A stretch of DNA of 64,000 nt from Nautilia sp. PV-1 (GCF_004006315.1 NZ_CP026530.1:191618-255617); one strand, 5' to 3'. Counted from the first letter of the stretch, positions 44,029-52,858 are shown. The notes: a model not told the origin generated them from the sequence alone. Program-made: numbers and translations.

Positions 44029-46148
44029 AAAAAGCCAGTCTGAGTTATAAAATAAAACTTTACATTATAATATTTATAGGCGTTGTTATAGTAGGGCTAT
44101 TATATAAATTCGACAGGTATACCCAGTATTATTTTTTGGAAAACAATAAAATACAAAAACAGTTCAGCAATATTAAAAACGCCGAACTTCAGCTTCGTTA
44201 CGAAGTACTTGTTACCAGTATTTATATGTATACGAATAACGATAAAATCATAAAAGCGACGGATAAGCTTCAGGAGTGTATTAATAAGCTTTTATCCAAT
44301 CAATATTTCAAACACCAATACCCATATCTTTATCGGCAGATGCTGAAATATAAAAAACTTATTGATAAAAAAATAGAAAAAGTATATGAATTCGAAACAC
44401 TGAATTCTCCTATTAAAAATTCTATAATGTATCTTGCCGATCTGTTGGACAGACTTCCAAAAATAAGCAGAGAAAGAATGAAATACCAGCGTTTGCAAAA
44501 TGCTTTTAAAAGCAATAACCTTTACGCTCAGAAAATGATAAGCGTGGTTTCTTCCGTATTTTTGGCGAGAAGCAGTCTTGATAAGGATTTTATTAAAAAT
44601 CTCGATTTTGATTTTTTTAGAAATTACAAAACTCAAAATCCCCATTTCAGGCAGTTTAATAAAGTTCTGGTGGCTAATTTAAGAGTGTTCGTAGATTATT
44701 TCAACAGATATACGGATGTATTAAAATCTATTACGGATAACAGGGCGGCCAAACTTTTGGAGCAGATACACGAAGAGCATCTTGAGAGGGTAAACAATAA
44801 AATAGTTATTATTAAGATAGTTTCTATGCTTCTTATTGCTTTTGTATTGATAGCGGTATTTACCGTTGTGTTTTTAATGTCAAAACTCCATATGGACTAT
44901 GAAAAACTTGAAGTTTTAAACAGAAGACTTAACATATCTTATATAACCGATAAGCTTACAGGTCTTTACAACAGAAACAAATTTGACAGTGACGTAAAAA
45001 AATTAAAAAACCCGGTATTAATACTCGTAAACATTGACAGGTTTAAACATATAAACGACTATTACGGTTCAAAGGTGGGAGACGAGCTGTTAAAAAAAGT
45101 GGCCGTTGTCATACAAAACATACTTCCGGAAAATCTGAATGCCCAGCTTTACAGACTTGGAGCCGACGATTTCGGTATTTTGTACGATTATGAATATTAT
45201 CCTAATATAAAAACCCTGGCGAGAAAAATAGTCAAATATTTTGACAGCAACGAATTGGAAATAGAAAATATTAAACTTAACATTTCCGTAAGTATAGGTA
45301 TAAGTACAGTGGAGCCTCTTCTTGAAAATGCGGATATCGCTCTTAAATACATAAAAAAATCTTTAAGAAAAAAAATAATGTTTTATTCGGAAAACATGAA
45401 TGCCAAAAAAGAGATACAGCAGAATATTGAAAAAAGCAAAATATTATATCAGGCTATTAAAGAAAACAGAATTGAACCGTTTTTTCAGCCTATAGTGGAT
45501 ACTTATACCAAAGAGATAACTAAATACGAAGTACTTGCAAGAATAATAATAAACGGCGAGCCTCAGTCCATATATCCTTATCTTCAGATTGCCAAAGACA
45601 ATAAGCTTTACGGCGATATTACAAAAATAATAATGAAAAAAACATATGAAAGGGTTATTAAAAAAGAAGAAATTGATTTCAGTATTAACATTTCTATTGA
45701 AGATATATTAGATACTAGTATAGTAAGACATATGTATTATCTTTATCTGAAAAACAGATCTCTTGCAAAAAGGGCTACTTTTGAAATACTGGAAAGTGAA
45801 GCGATTAAAGATTACCAGGAAATAGAAAAATTTCTTCGAAGGGTGAAATATTACGGGTCTAAAATAGCAATTGACGATTTCGGAAGCGGTTATTCAAATT
45901 TTGAGCATTTAATTAATTTAAACGTTGATTATATAAAAATAGACGGTTCTTTAATAAAACAGCTGGCCGTTAATCCGAATGCTTATAAAATAGTAAAAGT
46001 AATAAACGATTTTGCGAAAGAAACAGGTATTAAAACGATAGCGGAATTTGTAGAAAACGAAGAAATTTACAATTTAGTAAAAAAACTACATATAAATTAT
46101 TGTCAGGGATACTATTTTTATAAGCCTAAACCGTATTGTTTTACATAA
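44025..46148 (+). CDS. Membrane GGDEF/EAL protein, likely phosphodiesterase
   Basis: A 707-residue receptor. Two membrane helices (about 10-28 and 262-287) enclose a helical periplasmic domain of about 230 residues without a known name. The GGDEF domain has a spoiled active site (LGADDFGIL), so cyclase activity is doubtful. The EAL domain keeps the key residues: EVLAR, SINIS, FEILESE, IAIDDFGSGYSN, IKIDGS, AEFVENEE and QGYYF. It therefore probably degrades cyclic di-GMP. Translational coupling to the peroxidase could mean it senses peroxide or haem state, but that is inference. Confidence 0.85.
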   Translation: MKKASLSYKIKLYIIIFIGVVIVGLLYKFDRYTQYYFLENNKIQKQFSNIKNAELQLRYEVLVTSIYMYTNNDKIIKATDKLQECINKLLSNQYFKHQYPYLYRQMLKYKKLIDKKIEKVYEFETLNSPIKNSIMYLADLLDRLPKISRERMKYQRLQNAFKSNNLYAQKMISVVSSVFLARSSLDKDFIKNLDFDFFRNYKTQNPHFRQFNKVLVANLRVFVDYFNRYTDVLKSITDNRAAKLLEQIHEEHLERVNNKIVIIKIVSMLLIAFVLIAVFTVVFLMSKLHMDYEKLEVLNRRLNISYITDKLTGLYNRNKFDSDVKKLKNPVLILVNIDRFKHINDYYGSKVGDELLKKVAVVIQNILPENLNAQLYRLGADDFGILYDYEYYPNIKTLARKIVKYFDSNELEIENIKLNISVSIGISTVEPLLENADIALKYIKKSLRKKIMFYSENMNAKKEIQQNIEKSKILYQAIKENRIEPFFQPIVDTYTKEITKYEVLARIIINGEPQSIYPYLQIAKDNKLYGDITKIIMKKTYERVIKKEEIDFSINISIEDILDTSIVRHMYYLYLKNRSLAKRATFEILESEAIKDYQEIEKFLRRVKYYGSKIAIDDFGSGYSNFEHLINLNVDYIKIDGSLIKQLAVNPNAYKIVKVINDFAKETGIKTIAEFVENEEIYNLVKKLHINYCQGYYFYKPKPYCFT

Positions 46149-46169
46149 TTTTTACAAGTTTTATGTAAA
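46140..46169 (+). terminator. Hairpin at the end of the GGDEF/EAL gene
   Basis: TTTACATAA (46140-46148, including the stop) pairs with TTATGTAAA (46161-46169), nine perfect base pairs. AATTTG follows instead of a real U tract, so efficiency is uncertain. Confidence 0.45.
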
Positions 46170-46229
46170 ATTTGACATAAATCTTACAAATTTAACAATA
46201 ATTTAATGTTTGTGTTCTATAATTCTAAT

Positions 46230-46262
46230 CCCCCCCCCTTTTTCATCCTTTCTCCTTTTTAG
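46230..46262. repeat. C9 homopolymer next to a repeat remnant
   Basis: Nine cytosines (46230-46238) are followed by sequence that on the minus strand reads as 7-mers AAGGAGA, AAGGATG, AAAAAGG, like the array at 42291. It lies between two convergent genes. Long G/C tracts slip in replication in this phylum, but no coding frame crosses this one. Confidence 0.5.
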
Positions 46263-46267
46263 ATTTA

Positions 46268-46594
46268 CTAAAAAGAGATATTGACGAAATGTTCGATTCC
46301 GTCTTTAACGACCACAGCGTCGATACAAAAGGCGGAATCGATACCATTTATTTTAATATAATATTGTGCTGAATTTATAATTCTTTTTAATTTAGCGGGT
46401 GTTATGTTAAAAATAGGTTCGAATGTTTTACCGCTTTTTACTTCAATAAAATGAAAAACCCCGTCTTTATATGCGATTATGTCTATTTCACCAAATTTTG
46501 TATAAAAATTTCTTTCGATTATTCTATAACCTTTTTCCTTTAAATATGAGCATGCTCTGTCTTCCGCGATATTTCCTTTTTTACGAGTATTCAT
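46268..46594 (-). CDS. yraN: YraN family (UPF0102) endonuclease-like protein
   Basis: A 108-residue protein of the UPF0102 family, which has a Holliday-junction-resolvase-like endonuclease fold. GNIAEDRACSYLKEKGYRIIERNF, EIDIIAYKDG and FIEVKSG hold the E-D-ExK catalytic pattern. Biological role is poorly known. It starts within the last 14 bases of the thioesterase gene and follows it in the same operon. Confidence 0.88.
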   Translation of the reverse strand: MNTRKKGNIAEDRACSYLKEKGYRIIERNFYTKFGEIDIIAYKDGVFHFIEVKSGKTFEPIFNITPAKLKRIINSAQYYIKINGIDSAFCIDAVVVKDGIEHFVNISF

Positions 46595-46946
46595 CGAGTA
46601 TCTTTATATGGGTGTCTGGTATTTTGGCAATTTTTCCGTTTTTGATATACACTACGCTTACTTCCAAAACAAAGATTTTTTTGCCTTCTTTATAGATTTC
46701 CTGCATAATCTGAACTTTTACTTTTGTCCGGTTTAATATTTTTGTTTTAACCGTTAACAGATCTCCAAGTTTAGCGGAAGAGATATATTTTGCTTTCAGC
46801 CCGCTTACCACATAGCCTTCGTTTTCAAAAAATATTCCTTTTTCAAAAAATATTTCGCTTCGTGCCTTTTCACAGAATTTTATATATTCGGTATGATAAA
46901 CTATTCCTCCGGCATCGGTGGAATCGTAATAAACTCTAATCTGCAT
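46581..46946 (-). CDS. YbgC-type acyl-CoA thioesterase
   Basis: A 121-residue hotdog-fold thioesterase. RVYYDSTDAGGIVYHTEYIKFCEKARSE has the family active-site pattern (D, then HxxY). The closest type is YbgC, which hydrolyses acyl-CoA and is tied to phospholipid metabolism. Start ATG 46946 is chosen for AAAAGG upstream. A longer frame to 46982 would run into the divergent promoter region. Confidence 0.85.
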   Translation of the reverse strand: MQIRVYYDSTDAGGIVYHTEYIKFCEKARSEIFFEKGIFFENEGYVVSGLKAKYISSAKLGDLLTVKTKILNRTKVKVQIMQEIYKEGKKIFVLEVSVVYIKNGKIAKIPDTHIKILDEYS

Positions 46947-46965
46947 ATTAATCCTTTTATTTGAA

Positions 46966-46974
46966 TGATATAAT
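46966..46974 (+). promoter_or_regulatory. Extended -10 promoter of the flavoprotein gene
   Basis: TGATATAAT 19 bases before the TTG start at 46994. An in-frame TTG at 46961 overlaps this element, which rules it out as the start. Confidence 0.55.
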
Positions 46975-46993
46975 TCTATCAAAAAGGTTTTAT

Positions 46994-48100
46994 TTGTACG
47001 ATGTCATTATTTTAGGAGCGGGAGCTTCGGGACTGTTTCTTGCGGATATGCTGAAAAATAAAAAAACGCTTATTATCGAACACAACAATACGTACGGTGC
47101 TAAAATTAAAATAAGCGGCGGCGGAAAATGCAATATTACCAATAAGAAAGTAAGTGCGGAAAATTATTATCCTAAAAGTGAATTTGTTAAGAAGGCTTTG
47201 GAAAAAGCAGATAACAGATCATTGCTGGAATGGATTAAAAAGAAAAAACTGAAAGTTAAGGAATTAAAAAAAAACCAGTATTTTTTTGATTCTTCTGAGG
47301 TTTTCTTAAAAGTTTTGCGGCCTAAATGCAAAGTTGTATACAATGCGGAAATTTTAGAAGTAAAAAAAGGTTTTGAAGTTGTTACTGACAAAGGCGTATT
47401 TAAAGCAAAAAATGTTGTTGTAGCTCTTGGAGGGGCAAGTTTTAAAAAACTCGGGGCAAGTCTGAAAGGTTATGAAATAGCGGAAATATTCGGAATCAAA
47501 ATAAATCCTTTAAGACCTGCGCTTGTAGGTTTTACCGTTCAGCCCTCACAAGCATGGTTTAAAAAGTTAAGCGGAGTGTCTTTTTTGGCTGATGTTAAAG
47601 TGTCTTCTAAAAAATTCCGCCAAAACATTCTGTTTTCCCACAGAGGAATTACCGGTCCCGCTATACTGAATGCATCTTTGTATTGGGAGAGGGGCAAAAT
47701 AAATATAGATTTTTTAGTCGGAAGAAAAATTGAAAACCTGTTGAAAAACCCTAACCGTCAGATAATCACACAGCTGCCTTTGCCAAAAGCGTTTGTTAAA
47801 GAGTTTTTAGAGCATATAGATATTAAGGACAGACCTGTAAAACAGCTGAAAAAAGAAGAAATGGAAAAACTTAAAGTTCTTGAAAACTATGAGTTTGCTC
47901 CTGCCGGCACGTTTGGATTTGAAAGGGCGGAAGTGACTAAAGGCGGTGTTGCTACGGATGAACTTAATGAATTTATGGAATCAAAAAAAGTGCCTGGTCT
48001 GTATTTTATAGGAGAAGTAATCGATGTTACTGGAGAGCTGGGAGGATATAATTTTCAGTGGGCTTTTACCAGCGCCTATTGTGCTTTTTTAAGCCTATAA
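46994..48100 (+). CDS. HI0933-family flavoprotein (YhiN-like)
   Basis: A 368-residue putative NAD(P)/FAD-dependent oxidoreductase. YDVIILGAGASGLFLA binds FAD, KISGGGKCNIT is the hallmark of the HI0933/YhiN family, and the C-terminal GGVATDELNEFMESKKVPGLYFIGEV plus LGGYNFQWAF complete it. The substrate of this family is not established. Start codon TTG 46994 with AAAAGG six bases upstream. The last 25 bases overlap the convergent PilO-like gene. Confidence 0.85.
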   Translation: MYDVIILGAGASGLFLADMLKNKKTLIIEHNNTYGAKIKISGGGKCNITNKKVSAENYYPKSEFVKKALEKADNRSLLEWIKKKKLKVKELKKNQYFFDSSEVFLKVLRPKCKVVYNAEILEVKKGFEVVTDKGVFKAKNVVVALGGASFKKLGASLKGYEIAEIFGIKINPLRPALVGFTVQPSQAWFKKLSGVSFLADVKVSSKKFRQNILFSHRGITGPAILNASLYWERGKINIDFLVGRKIENLLKNPNRQIITQLPLPKAFVKEFLEHIDIKDRPVKQLKKEEMEKLKVLENYEFAPAGTFGFERAEVTKGGVATDELNEFMESKKVPGLYFIGEVIDVTGELGGYNFQWAFTSAYCAFLSL

Positions 48101-48636
48101 TGTTCTAATTTAAGAGTCAAATCAATGTTTTCTTTGTTTTTTATAAAATCTATGGGGAAATATATTCTCAGCACCGCTTTATAATTTTTAAGGGCGTCTA
48201 TTAAATCGTAAAAGTTTTTAGGCGATTTTATTTTTGCTTTCATGATATAGGTTGTTTTTATAAAATCTTTTTTATATACGGTTGAGTTTATTTCCTTAAT
48301 TGATGAAATACTCATATATTTTGAAGCGAACATTTTGAAATTATTTATATCAAAATTTCTCCTCAGGGCGTTTAAAATTTTTCTGTTGGCGTTTTTCAGT
48401 TTTTTAAGTTCGGTCAGTCTTTCTTTATATTCGTTTGTGGTCATATCCAATGTATATTTTGTCTGGTAATATTCGGTTTGAGATTTTTTAAAAGAATGAA
48501 TCGCAGGTGAAATTATAAAAGCTATAAAAAGCAGTGTCAAAACTATAAAAAGCGTAAAAAACAGGAAGTTTTTAATAACATCTATGCCGTAAACTTTTAC
48601 TTTTGGCAGTTTAAAAGAAAATTTAGGCATTTTCAT
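48076..48636 (-). CDS. PilO-like membrane protein
   Basis: A 186-residue bitopic protein: short basic cytoplasmic start, one membrane helix (about 22-46), a coiled coil, and a small alpha/beta domain. This is the layout of PilO/GspM inner-membrane assembly proteins of type IV pili and type II secretion. Sequence similarity is too weak to be sure. It is the third of three overlapping genes after a Xer recombinase, and may serve a competence or pilus system as in the Campylobacter Cts set. No PilP or secretin gene follows. Confidence 0.55.
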   Translation of the reverse strand: MKMPKFSFKLPKVKVYGIDVIKNFLFFTLFIVLTLLFIAFIISPAIHSFKKSQTEYYQTKYTLDMTTNEYKERLTELKKLKNANRKILNALRRNFDINNFKMFASKYMSISSIKEINSTVYKKDFIKTTYIMKAKIKSPKNFYDLIDALKNYKAVLRIYFPIDFIKNKENIDLTLKLEHYRLKKAQ

Positions 48637-49139
48637 TGTTCTTCTTTCAGATAATTTTCAGATTTAAATTTATACCATCCGTTGCTCATCTGGTAAAAAT
48701 ATGTTTTGGTTTCGGTAAAAATCGATTCCAGAGGAGGCAGCATAAGCATATTGTAAATATCTTTCGTAGGCGTGATACCGTATATAATCAGTTTGTTTTT
48801 ATCAAAATAGATACTGTTTAAGGTAATAGGGTCAGGTATAAGGTCCAGCAGATTTTTAATACTGTCTTTCATTAAAGAGTTTTTAACCATAATGTCTTCA
48901 TATAAAGTTTTCTGTTTGTATATAAACTGCTTTTCTACAGATATATCTGCTATTTTCTGTTTTAAAGAGATAATCTCTTTGTTAAAAGACTCTGTCTCTT
49001 TATTGTAAAGGATGGTTTTAATTTCCAAAAACAGGGCAAAAAGTGTATATAATATAATTGAAATACCTATAAAAATAAGCCAGAGTTTGGTATCTTCTTT
49101 TATCAGAGGCTTCGGTTTAGGCGTTATAAAACTATACAT
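48633..49139 (-). CDS. PilN-like membrane protein
   Basis: A 168-residue bitopic protein with a proline-rich cytoplasmic start (ITPKPKPLIKEDTK), a membrane helix (about 21-43), a coiled coil and a ferredoxin-like end domain with LIPDPITLNSIYFDKNKLIIYG. That segment strongly recalls PilN (the region after the coiled coil in PilN/GspL). Translation is coupled to both neighbours (ATGA-type overlaps). It should pair with the PilO-like protein. Function inferred from layout. Confidence 0.6.
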   Translation of the reverse strand: MYSFITPKPKPLIKEDTKLWLIFIGISIILYTLFALFLEIKTILYNKETESFNKEIISLKQKIADISVEKQFIYKQKTLYEDIMVKNSLMKDSIKNLLDLIPDPITLNSIYFDKNKLIIYGITPTKDIYNMLMLPPLESIFTETKTYFYQMSNGWYKFKSENYLKEEQ

Positions 49140-50001
49140 TTTTCCTACTTATTTCGTTTAATGTTTTTAATATATCCAGTTTTTCAAGGCTGCTTTGAAT
49201 AAAAATTTCATCGTTTATTATTTCGGTAATGTTTTCTTCTATGCCTATGGTATCAAAAATATAAATTTTTTCAATAAAATCTCCGCCGTTTTCATAATAT
49301 TCTTTAAGGGCAGTTTTAATATGCTCTTTTATTTTATATTCGATGTTTAGTGTTTCTATGTTTTCCGTCTCTTCTTCCATGTCTTCGACGTTTTCTATGT
49401 TTTCGTCTAACGTTTCGTCAAAATCTTCTACTATATCCATATCAGAAATGTCTTCAATGTCTTCGTTTTCCGGATTTATTTCCTCATCAGCCGTTTCTAA
49501 TATATCGGAAAATACCGGGATGTGGTCTTTATAGATTAAAATATAAGAATATTCCTGCGTTGAAAGAATATAAAGAGCGTTATGTCTCAAAGAAGATTTG
49601 ACGTCTATCAGGGCAAACGCGGAATATAAAAAGTCTATAAAAGGATACTCTTTTTTTTCTTCCATCAGTTCGTAAAGAGTAATGTAAAAAGAGTATTTTT
49701 TGTTTATGCATATGGATTTTATGTTTTCAAGTTCAATACCTAGTTCTTTATATTTGTGTTTGTCGCATGAAGGAACCGTTCCCTGGTTTTGCGTAGCTAC
49801 GAAAGTGGATACGTATGTCTGGGGGTTGTCGTCTATAACTTCGTCGATGTATTGTTTAAGTTCTTTTTTATTTTCGAATTCTTTTGTTTCGGAAAATATT
49901 AATTTTTCCTTTTTATATCTTTCATTTAAAACTTTATAAATATTCTCATCTTTATAAAACGCTATAAGGTTTGGTTTGAACAATAATTTTTTCAAGAACA
50001 T
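49132..50001 (-). CDS. PilM/GspL-like cytoplasmic protein with acidic insert
   Basis: A 289-residue soluble protein at the place where PilM precedes PilN and PilO. Segments such as ALYILSTQEYSYILIYKDHIPVFSDIL fit one half of an actin-like fold, but the ATP-binding motifs of PilM are not visible. Residues about 170-215 are a striking acidic stretch (repeats of ED, EN, DE), unlike any PilM I know. Overlaps: 8 bases with the PilN-like gene and 10 with the recombinase gene. The PilM relationship is inference from context. Confidence 0.5.
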   Translation of the reverse strand: MFLKKLLFKPNLIAFYKDENIYKVLNERYKKEKLIFSETKEFENKKELKQYIDEVIDDNPQTYVSTFVATQNQGTVPSCDKHKYKELGIELENIKSICINKKYSFYITLYELMEEKKEYPFIDFLYSAFALIDVKSSLRHNALYILSTQEYSYILIYKDHIPVFSDILETADEEINPENEDIEDISDMDIVEDFDETLDENIENVEDMEEETENIETLNIEYKIKEHIKTALKEYYENGGDFIEKIYIFDTIGIEENITEIINDEIFIQSSLEKLDILKTLNEISRKNV

Positions 50002-50801
50002 AGCGGATGAGCCTTGAGATAATTTTTTAATTTTAAAGTGTCGCTGAGTTTGGTGTATATTTGCGTGGTTGATATAAACTCATGTCCTAAAAGCTCGCTT
50101 ACGTCGTTAATTCTGGCACCGTTTTGAAGCATATAAGTGGCAAACGAGTGTCTTAACTGGTGAGGTGTGACGTGTATACCGTGTTTTTTGAATGCTTTTT
50201 GAACAAGATACCTTATTTTGTCGCTTCCTAAAGGTGTGCCGTTTTTTTCAAAAAGATATTCTTTTTTAGGGTTTGTCTGAAGATATTTTTCTATAAATTC
50301 TTTAAGTTTAGGGTGAAGGGGTAGTATTCTCGTTTTGGAGCCTTTACCCGTAATTTCTATCCATTCGCCTTTTATGTCGTTTAGTTTTATACCTGCCGCT
50401 TCGCTGATTCTGAGTCCTAGGGAGAATATGACCATTATGGCAAGGTATTCATCCATTGTCGCTGATTTAAGTGCTTTTTTTATATGTTCCATGCTTACCG
50501 GTTTCGGAAGTGTTTTAGGGACTTTTACGTGTTCGTCTCCAACAATTTTGAATTTATGCCCTTCAGTTTCCAAAAATTCAAAAAAGCTTCTGAGGGCTGA
50601 AACTTTTTTGGCTATGGTTTTTTTGTTCAGATTTGCTATATGCAGTCTGTAAGGAGTTATGTCTATTATGCTGTTTTCTATTTCAATATGCTCTATTGCT
50701 TCATTGAGGATAGTTTCATATGTTTTATATGTGTTTATTGATTTTGTTTTTTTAACAAAGCTAAGATATTTGTTAATCTCTTTTTGCAAAAACTTTTTCA
50801 T
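49992..50801 (-). CDS. Tyrosine recombinase, XerD/XerH-like
   Basis: A 269-residue tyrosine recombinase with all catalytic residues: R in SLGLRISEAAG, K in GKGSKTRILP, HxxR in HQLRHSFATYM, H in LLGHEFISTTQ and nucleophile Y in IYTKL. The N-terminal SAM-like DNA-binding domain is short, and the protein is smaller than Helicobacter XerH (about 360). Embedding in a housekeeping operon with no att sites argues for chromosome dimer resolution rather than a mobile integrase. It overlaps both neighbours. Confidence 0.85.
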   Translation of the reverse strand: MKKFLQKEINKYLSFVKKTKSINTYKTYETILNEAIEHIEIENSIIDITPYRLHIANLNKKTIAKKVSALRSFFEFLETEGHKFKIVGDEHVKVPKTLPKPVSMEHIKKALKSATMDEYLAIMVIFSLGLRISEAAGIKLNDIKGEWIEITGKGSKTRILPLHPKLKEFIEKYLQTNPKKEYLFEKNGTPLGSDKIRYLVQKAFKKHGIHVTPHQLRHSFATYMLQNGARINDVSELLGHEFISTTQIYTKLSDTLKLKNYLKAHPLCS

Positions 50802-51228
50802 ATATCTCTTTTGCCTTTTCGTATTGTTGTCTGGCTTTTAATTTAAGTTCCTCACCTATCAAAAGAGAAGGTTTAAGGTTTTTATATTCGTCAAGTAATA
50901 TTTCAAGCATAATTTTTACTTTTTGACGTTCTTTGTCCGTTATTTTCGGTTTGTTTGCTATTGCTTCTATTTCCTTGAAATATTTGTTTGAATCTTCAAG
51001 AAAATTTACCCACTCTTTGGCTATTTTAGACTGGGTGTATACGGTAAAGGCCATTCTGTTGTAAGGGTCGAGGATATAAGCCTCTTTCGCTTTTACAAAA
51101 GCCTTGTCGTATTCACCGTTTTCAAAATAATATCTGGCCTCCAGAGAGAGGCGGTATGATTTATTAAGGGTAAAATAAAGCACAAATCCGATAATAATTA
51201 TACCAAGAAATAAAAGTAACTTTTTTAT
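50773..51228 (-). CDS. Membrane-anchored TPR-like protein, likely AUA start
   Basis: The first standard start in frame is GTG 51183, but the frame continues upstream as [19 protein letters not shown], a perfect N-terminal anchor, to ATA at 51228, with GGGGAGG four bases before it. ATA overlaps the miaB stop (ATAA), just as ATGA overlaps do elsewhere. From there the protein has 151 residues: anchor, a TPR-like helix pair ([32 protein letters not shown]) and a charged coiled coil. No ATG, GTG or TTG exists between the upstream stop near 51273 and GTG 51183. Role unknown, possibly tied to the Pil-like genes downstream. Confidence 0.6.
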   Translation of the reverse strand: MKKLLLFLGIIIIGFVLYFTLNKSYRLSLEARYYFENGEYDKAFVKAKEAYILDPYNRMAFTVYTQSKIAKEWVNFLEDSNKYFKEIEAIANKPKITDKERQKVKIMLEILLDEYKNLKPSLLIGEELKLKARQQYEKAKEIYEKVFAKRD

Positions 51229-52493
51229 ATTACCTCCCCTTTTAATGTGTGTTTGTTTGCCTCGGTTATTTTAACATCGACAATTTCACCTAAGTATTTA
51301 TCCGTTTCAGGTATTTTGACGGTGAAAAAATTGTCGCTTTTGCCGCTTCCGGGTTCGTCAATCAGCACTTTGTAAATTTTGCCTATCTGGTTTTTTGCTA
51401 TTTCGTCAAGTATTTCCCCGTGTCTTTGCTGCAGTCTGTAGAGTCTTTCTTTTGCCGTCTGTTTATCCACCTGGTTTGACATTTGAGCGGCTTCCGTTAA
51501 AGGACGGGGGGAATATACAAAACTGAAAATCTGCTCAAATCTTACTTTTTCAAGAACGTCCATGGTTTCTTCGAAGTCTTTTTCGCTCTCACCCGGAAAG
51601 CCTACGATTATGTCTGTCGTAATACTGACATCCGGAATCTGGCGTATTATTTCACATCTGTTTAAAAACCATTCTTTTGTATATCCTCTTCTCATGGCTT
51701 TAAGAATTTCACTGCTGCCGCTTTGAAGAGGGAAATGTATGTGTTTGCATATTTTAGGGTTGTTTGCGAATTCGTCAAGAAATCTGTCGTCGGCATGAAG
51801 AGGGTGAGGGGATGTGAATCTGATTCTTTCGATTCCTGCGATTTTACTTACTTCCCTTAAAAGGTCGGTAAAATCTACTTTAGGATGATCGACACTGAAT
51901 CTTTTGCCGTAATTGTTTACGTTTTGTCCTAGAAGCGTGATTTCTTTTACGCCTTCGTTTGCTAATTTTTCAACCTGTTTTAATATCAGATCCATCGGAA
52001 TTGAAAGCTCTTTGCCTCTAGTTTTCGGAACTATGCAGAATGAGCATTTTTTATCGCATCCGACCATTATGTTTACAAAATCTTTATATGGATTTTTTCT
52101 TGTGTTTTTGAAAATATATGTCGTATCGTCGTAATTTATGTCGGTTATTACAGCTTTAGGTGTGTTTAAGGCTTCTTTTATGCGGCTGACGTTTCTGGCT
52201 CCCAAAACAAAACTGACAAAAGGCGCTCTTTTTATAATTTCTTTTCCCATATGGCTGGCGGTACATCCGCACACGCCGAATTTTGCGTCAGGATTTTTCT
52301 TTTTAAGCGCACCGAGTTCTGAGAATAGTTTTTGAACGGGTTTTTCTCTTACCGAACAGGTGTTAAGTAGTATGAGTTCCGCTTCTTCCGGATTTTGTGT
52401 AGTTGTGTATTCGTCGGAAAGTTCGGCGATGATATGTTCGGAGTCTTTGACGTTCATCTGACATCCGAACGTTTCTATGTAGAGTTTTTTCAA
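51225..52493 (-). CDS. miaB: tRNA-2-methylthio-N6-isopentenyladenosine synthase MiaB
   Basis: A 422-residue radical-SAM methylthiotransferase acting on i6A37 of tRNA. The UPF0004 domain starts [15 protein letters not shown] and has [10 protein letters not shown] and GVCGCTAS as cluster cysteines. The radical SAM motif is [11 protein letters not shown], and a TRAM domain closes the protein ([27 protein letters not shown]). It follows the HP0268-type gene, the same order as HP0268-HP0269 in H. pylori. Confidence 0.95.
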   Translation of the reverse strand: MKKLYIETFGCQMNVKDSEHIIAELSDEYTTTQNPEEAELILLNTCSVREKPVQKLFSELGALKKKNPDAKFGVCGCTASHMGKEIIKRAPFVSFVLGARNVSRIKEALNTPKAVITDINYDDTTYIFKNTRKNPYKDFVNIMVGCDKKCSFCIVPKTRGKELSIPMDLILKQVEKLANEGVKEITLLGQNVNNYGKRFSVDHPKVDFTDLLREVSKIAGIERIRFTSPHPLHADDRFLDEFANNPKICKHIHFPLQSGSSEILKAMRRGYTKEWFLNRCEIIRQIPDVSITTDIIVGFPGESEKDFEETMDVLEKVRFEQIFSFVYSPRPLTEAAQMSNQVDKQTAKERLYRLQQRHGEILDEIAKNQIGKIYKVLIDEPGSGKSDNFFTVKIPETDKYLGEIVDVKITEANKHTLKGEVI

Positions 52494-52501
52494 TTTCCGC
52501 C

Positions 52502-52732
52502 CTAGATTATGTGAAGTTCGTACATGTAAGCGCCTTCGTCAAGGCCGAATTTCACTTCTCTGAAATATACGGAATATCCGTCGTTTTCAAGTTTGTCGAT
52601 AAGATCTTTAAGATCTTTGTACGAAGTATCCTTGTGAAAATAGAAAAATGAGTTAGGTTTTATCTCTTTTAAAAACTCTTCATACGTTTTTTCTATGATG
52701 TTGTTATCAGTACTGATAAGTTTTAACGTCAT
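52502..52732 (-). CDS. HP0268-family protein
   Basis: A 76-residue protein ending in MYELHII, the end seen in Helicobacter HP0268, and sharing the pattern [29 protein letters not shown]. The H. pylori protein has been described as a small nicking nuclease with purine-specific RNase activity. Adjacent miaB is the same neighbour as in H. pylori, which supports the assignment. It opens the seven-gene minus-strand operon. Promoter TGCTAAAAT at 52760-52752. Confidence 0.75.
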   Translation of the reverse strand: MTLKLISTDNNIIEKTYEEFLKEIKPNSFFYFHKDTSYKDLKDLIDKLENDGYSVYFREVKFGLDEGAYMYELHII

Positions 52733-52751
52733 TGTAATCCTTGTTATTATT

Positions 52752-52760
52752 ATTTTAGCA
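52752..52760 (-). promoter_or_regulatory. Extended -10 promoter of the HP0268-miaB-xer-pil operon
   Basis: TGCTAAAAT on the minus strand, 20 bases upstream of the ATG at 52732, with AAGGA between. Confidence 0.45.
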
Positions 52761-52788
52761 AAAATTTTTGTAAAATTATAACTAAAAA

Positions 52789-52858
52789 AGTGGGTAGTAT
52801 GTAGTGAGTGAGCAAGCAGTTGTCGTTAAATATTTTTTAACCGCTAAAAACCCACTGC
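52789..52858 (+). repeat. Heptamer units and nested inverted repeats before nusA
   Basis: AGTGGGT, AGTATGT, AGTGAGT (52789-52809) show the 7-bp period, and GAGCAAG and CAGTTGT continue it weakly. AGTGGGT pairs with ACCCACT (52850-52856), GCAGT (52816-52820) with ACTGC (52854-52858), and GTTAAA (52825-52830) with TTTAAC (52836-52841). The region could fold into a nested hairpin in the nusA leader. Confidence 0.45.

Noticed and set aside
46961-46993. Earlier TTG start for the HI0933-type flavoprotein
   Set aside because: It overlaps the TGATATAAT promoter, and the FAD motif YDVIILGAG starts right after the TTG at 46994, which has AAAAGG.
49992-50801. Integrase of a genomic island or prophage
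   Set aside because: The gene overlaps housekeeping-operon neighbours on both sides, there is no tRNA or att repeat, and base composition matches the surroundings. Chromosome dimer resolution is more likely.
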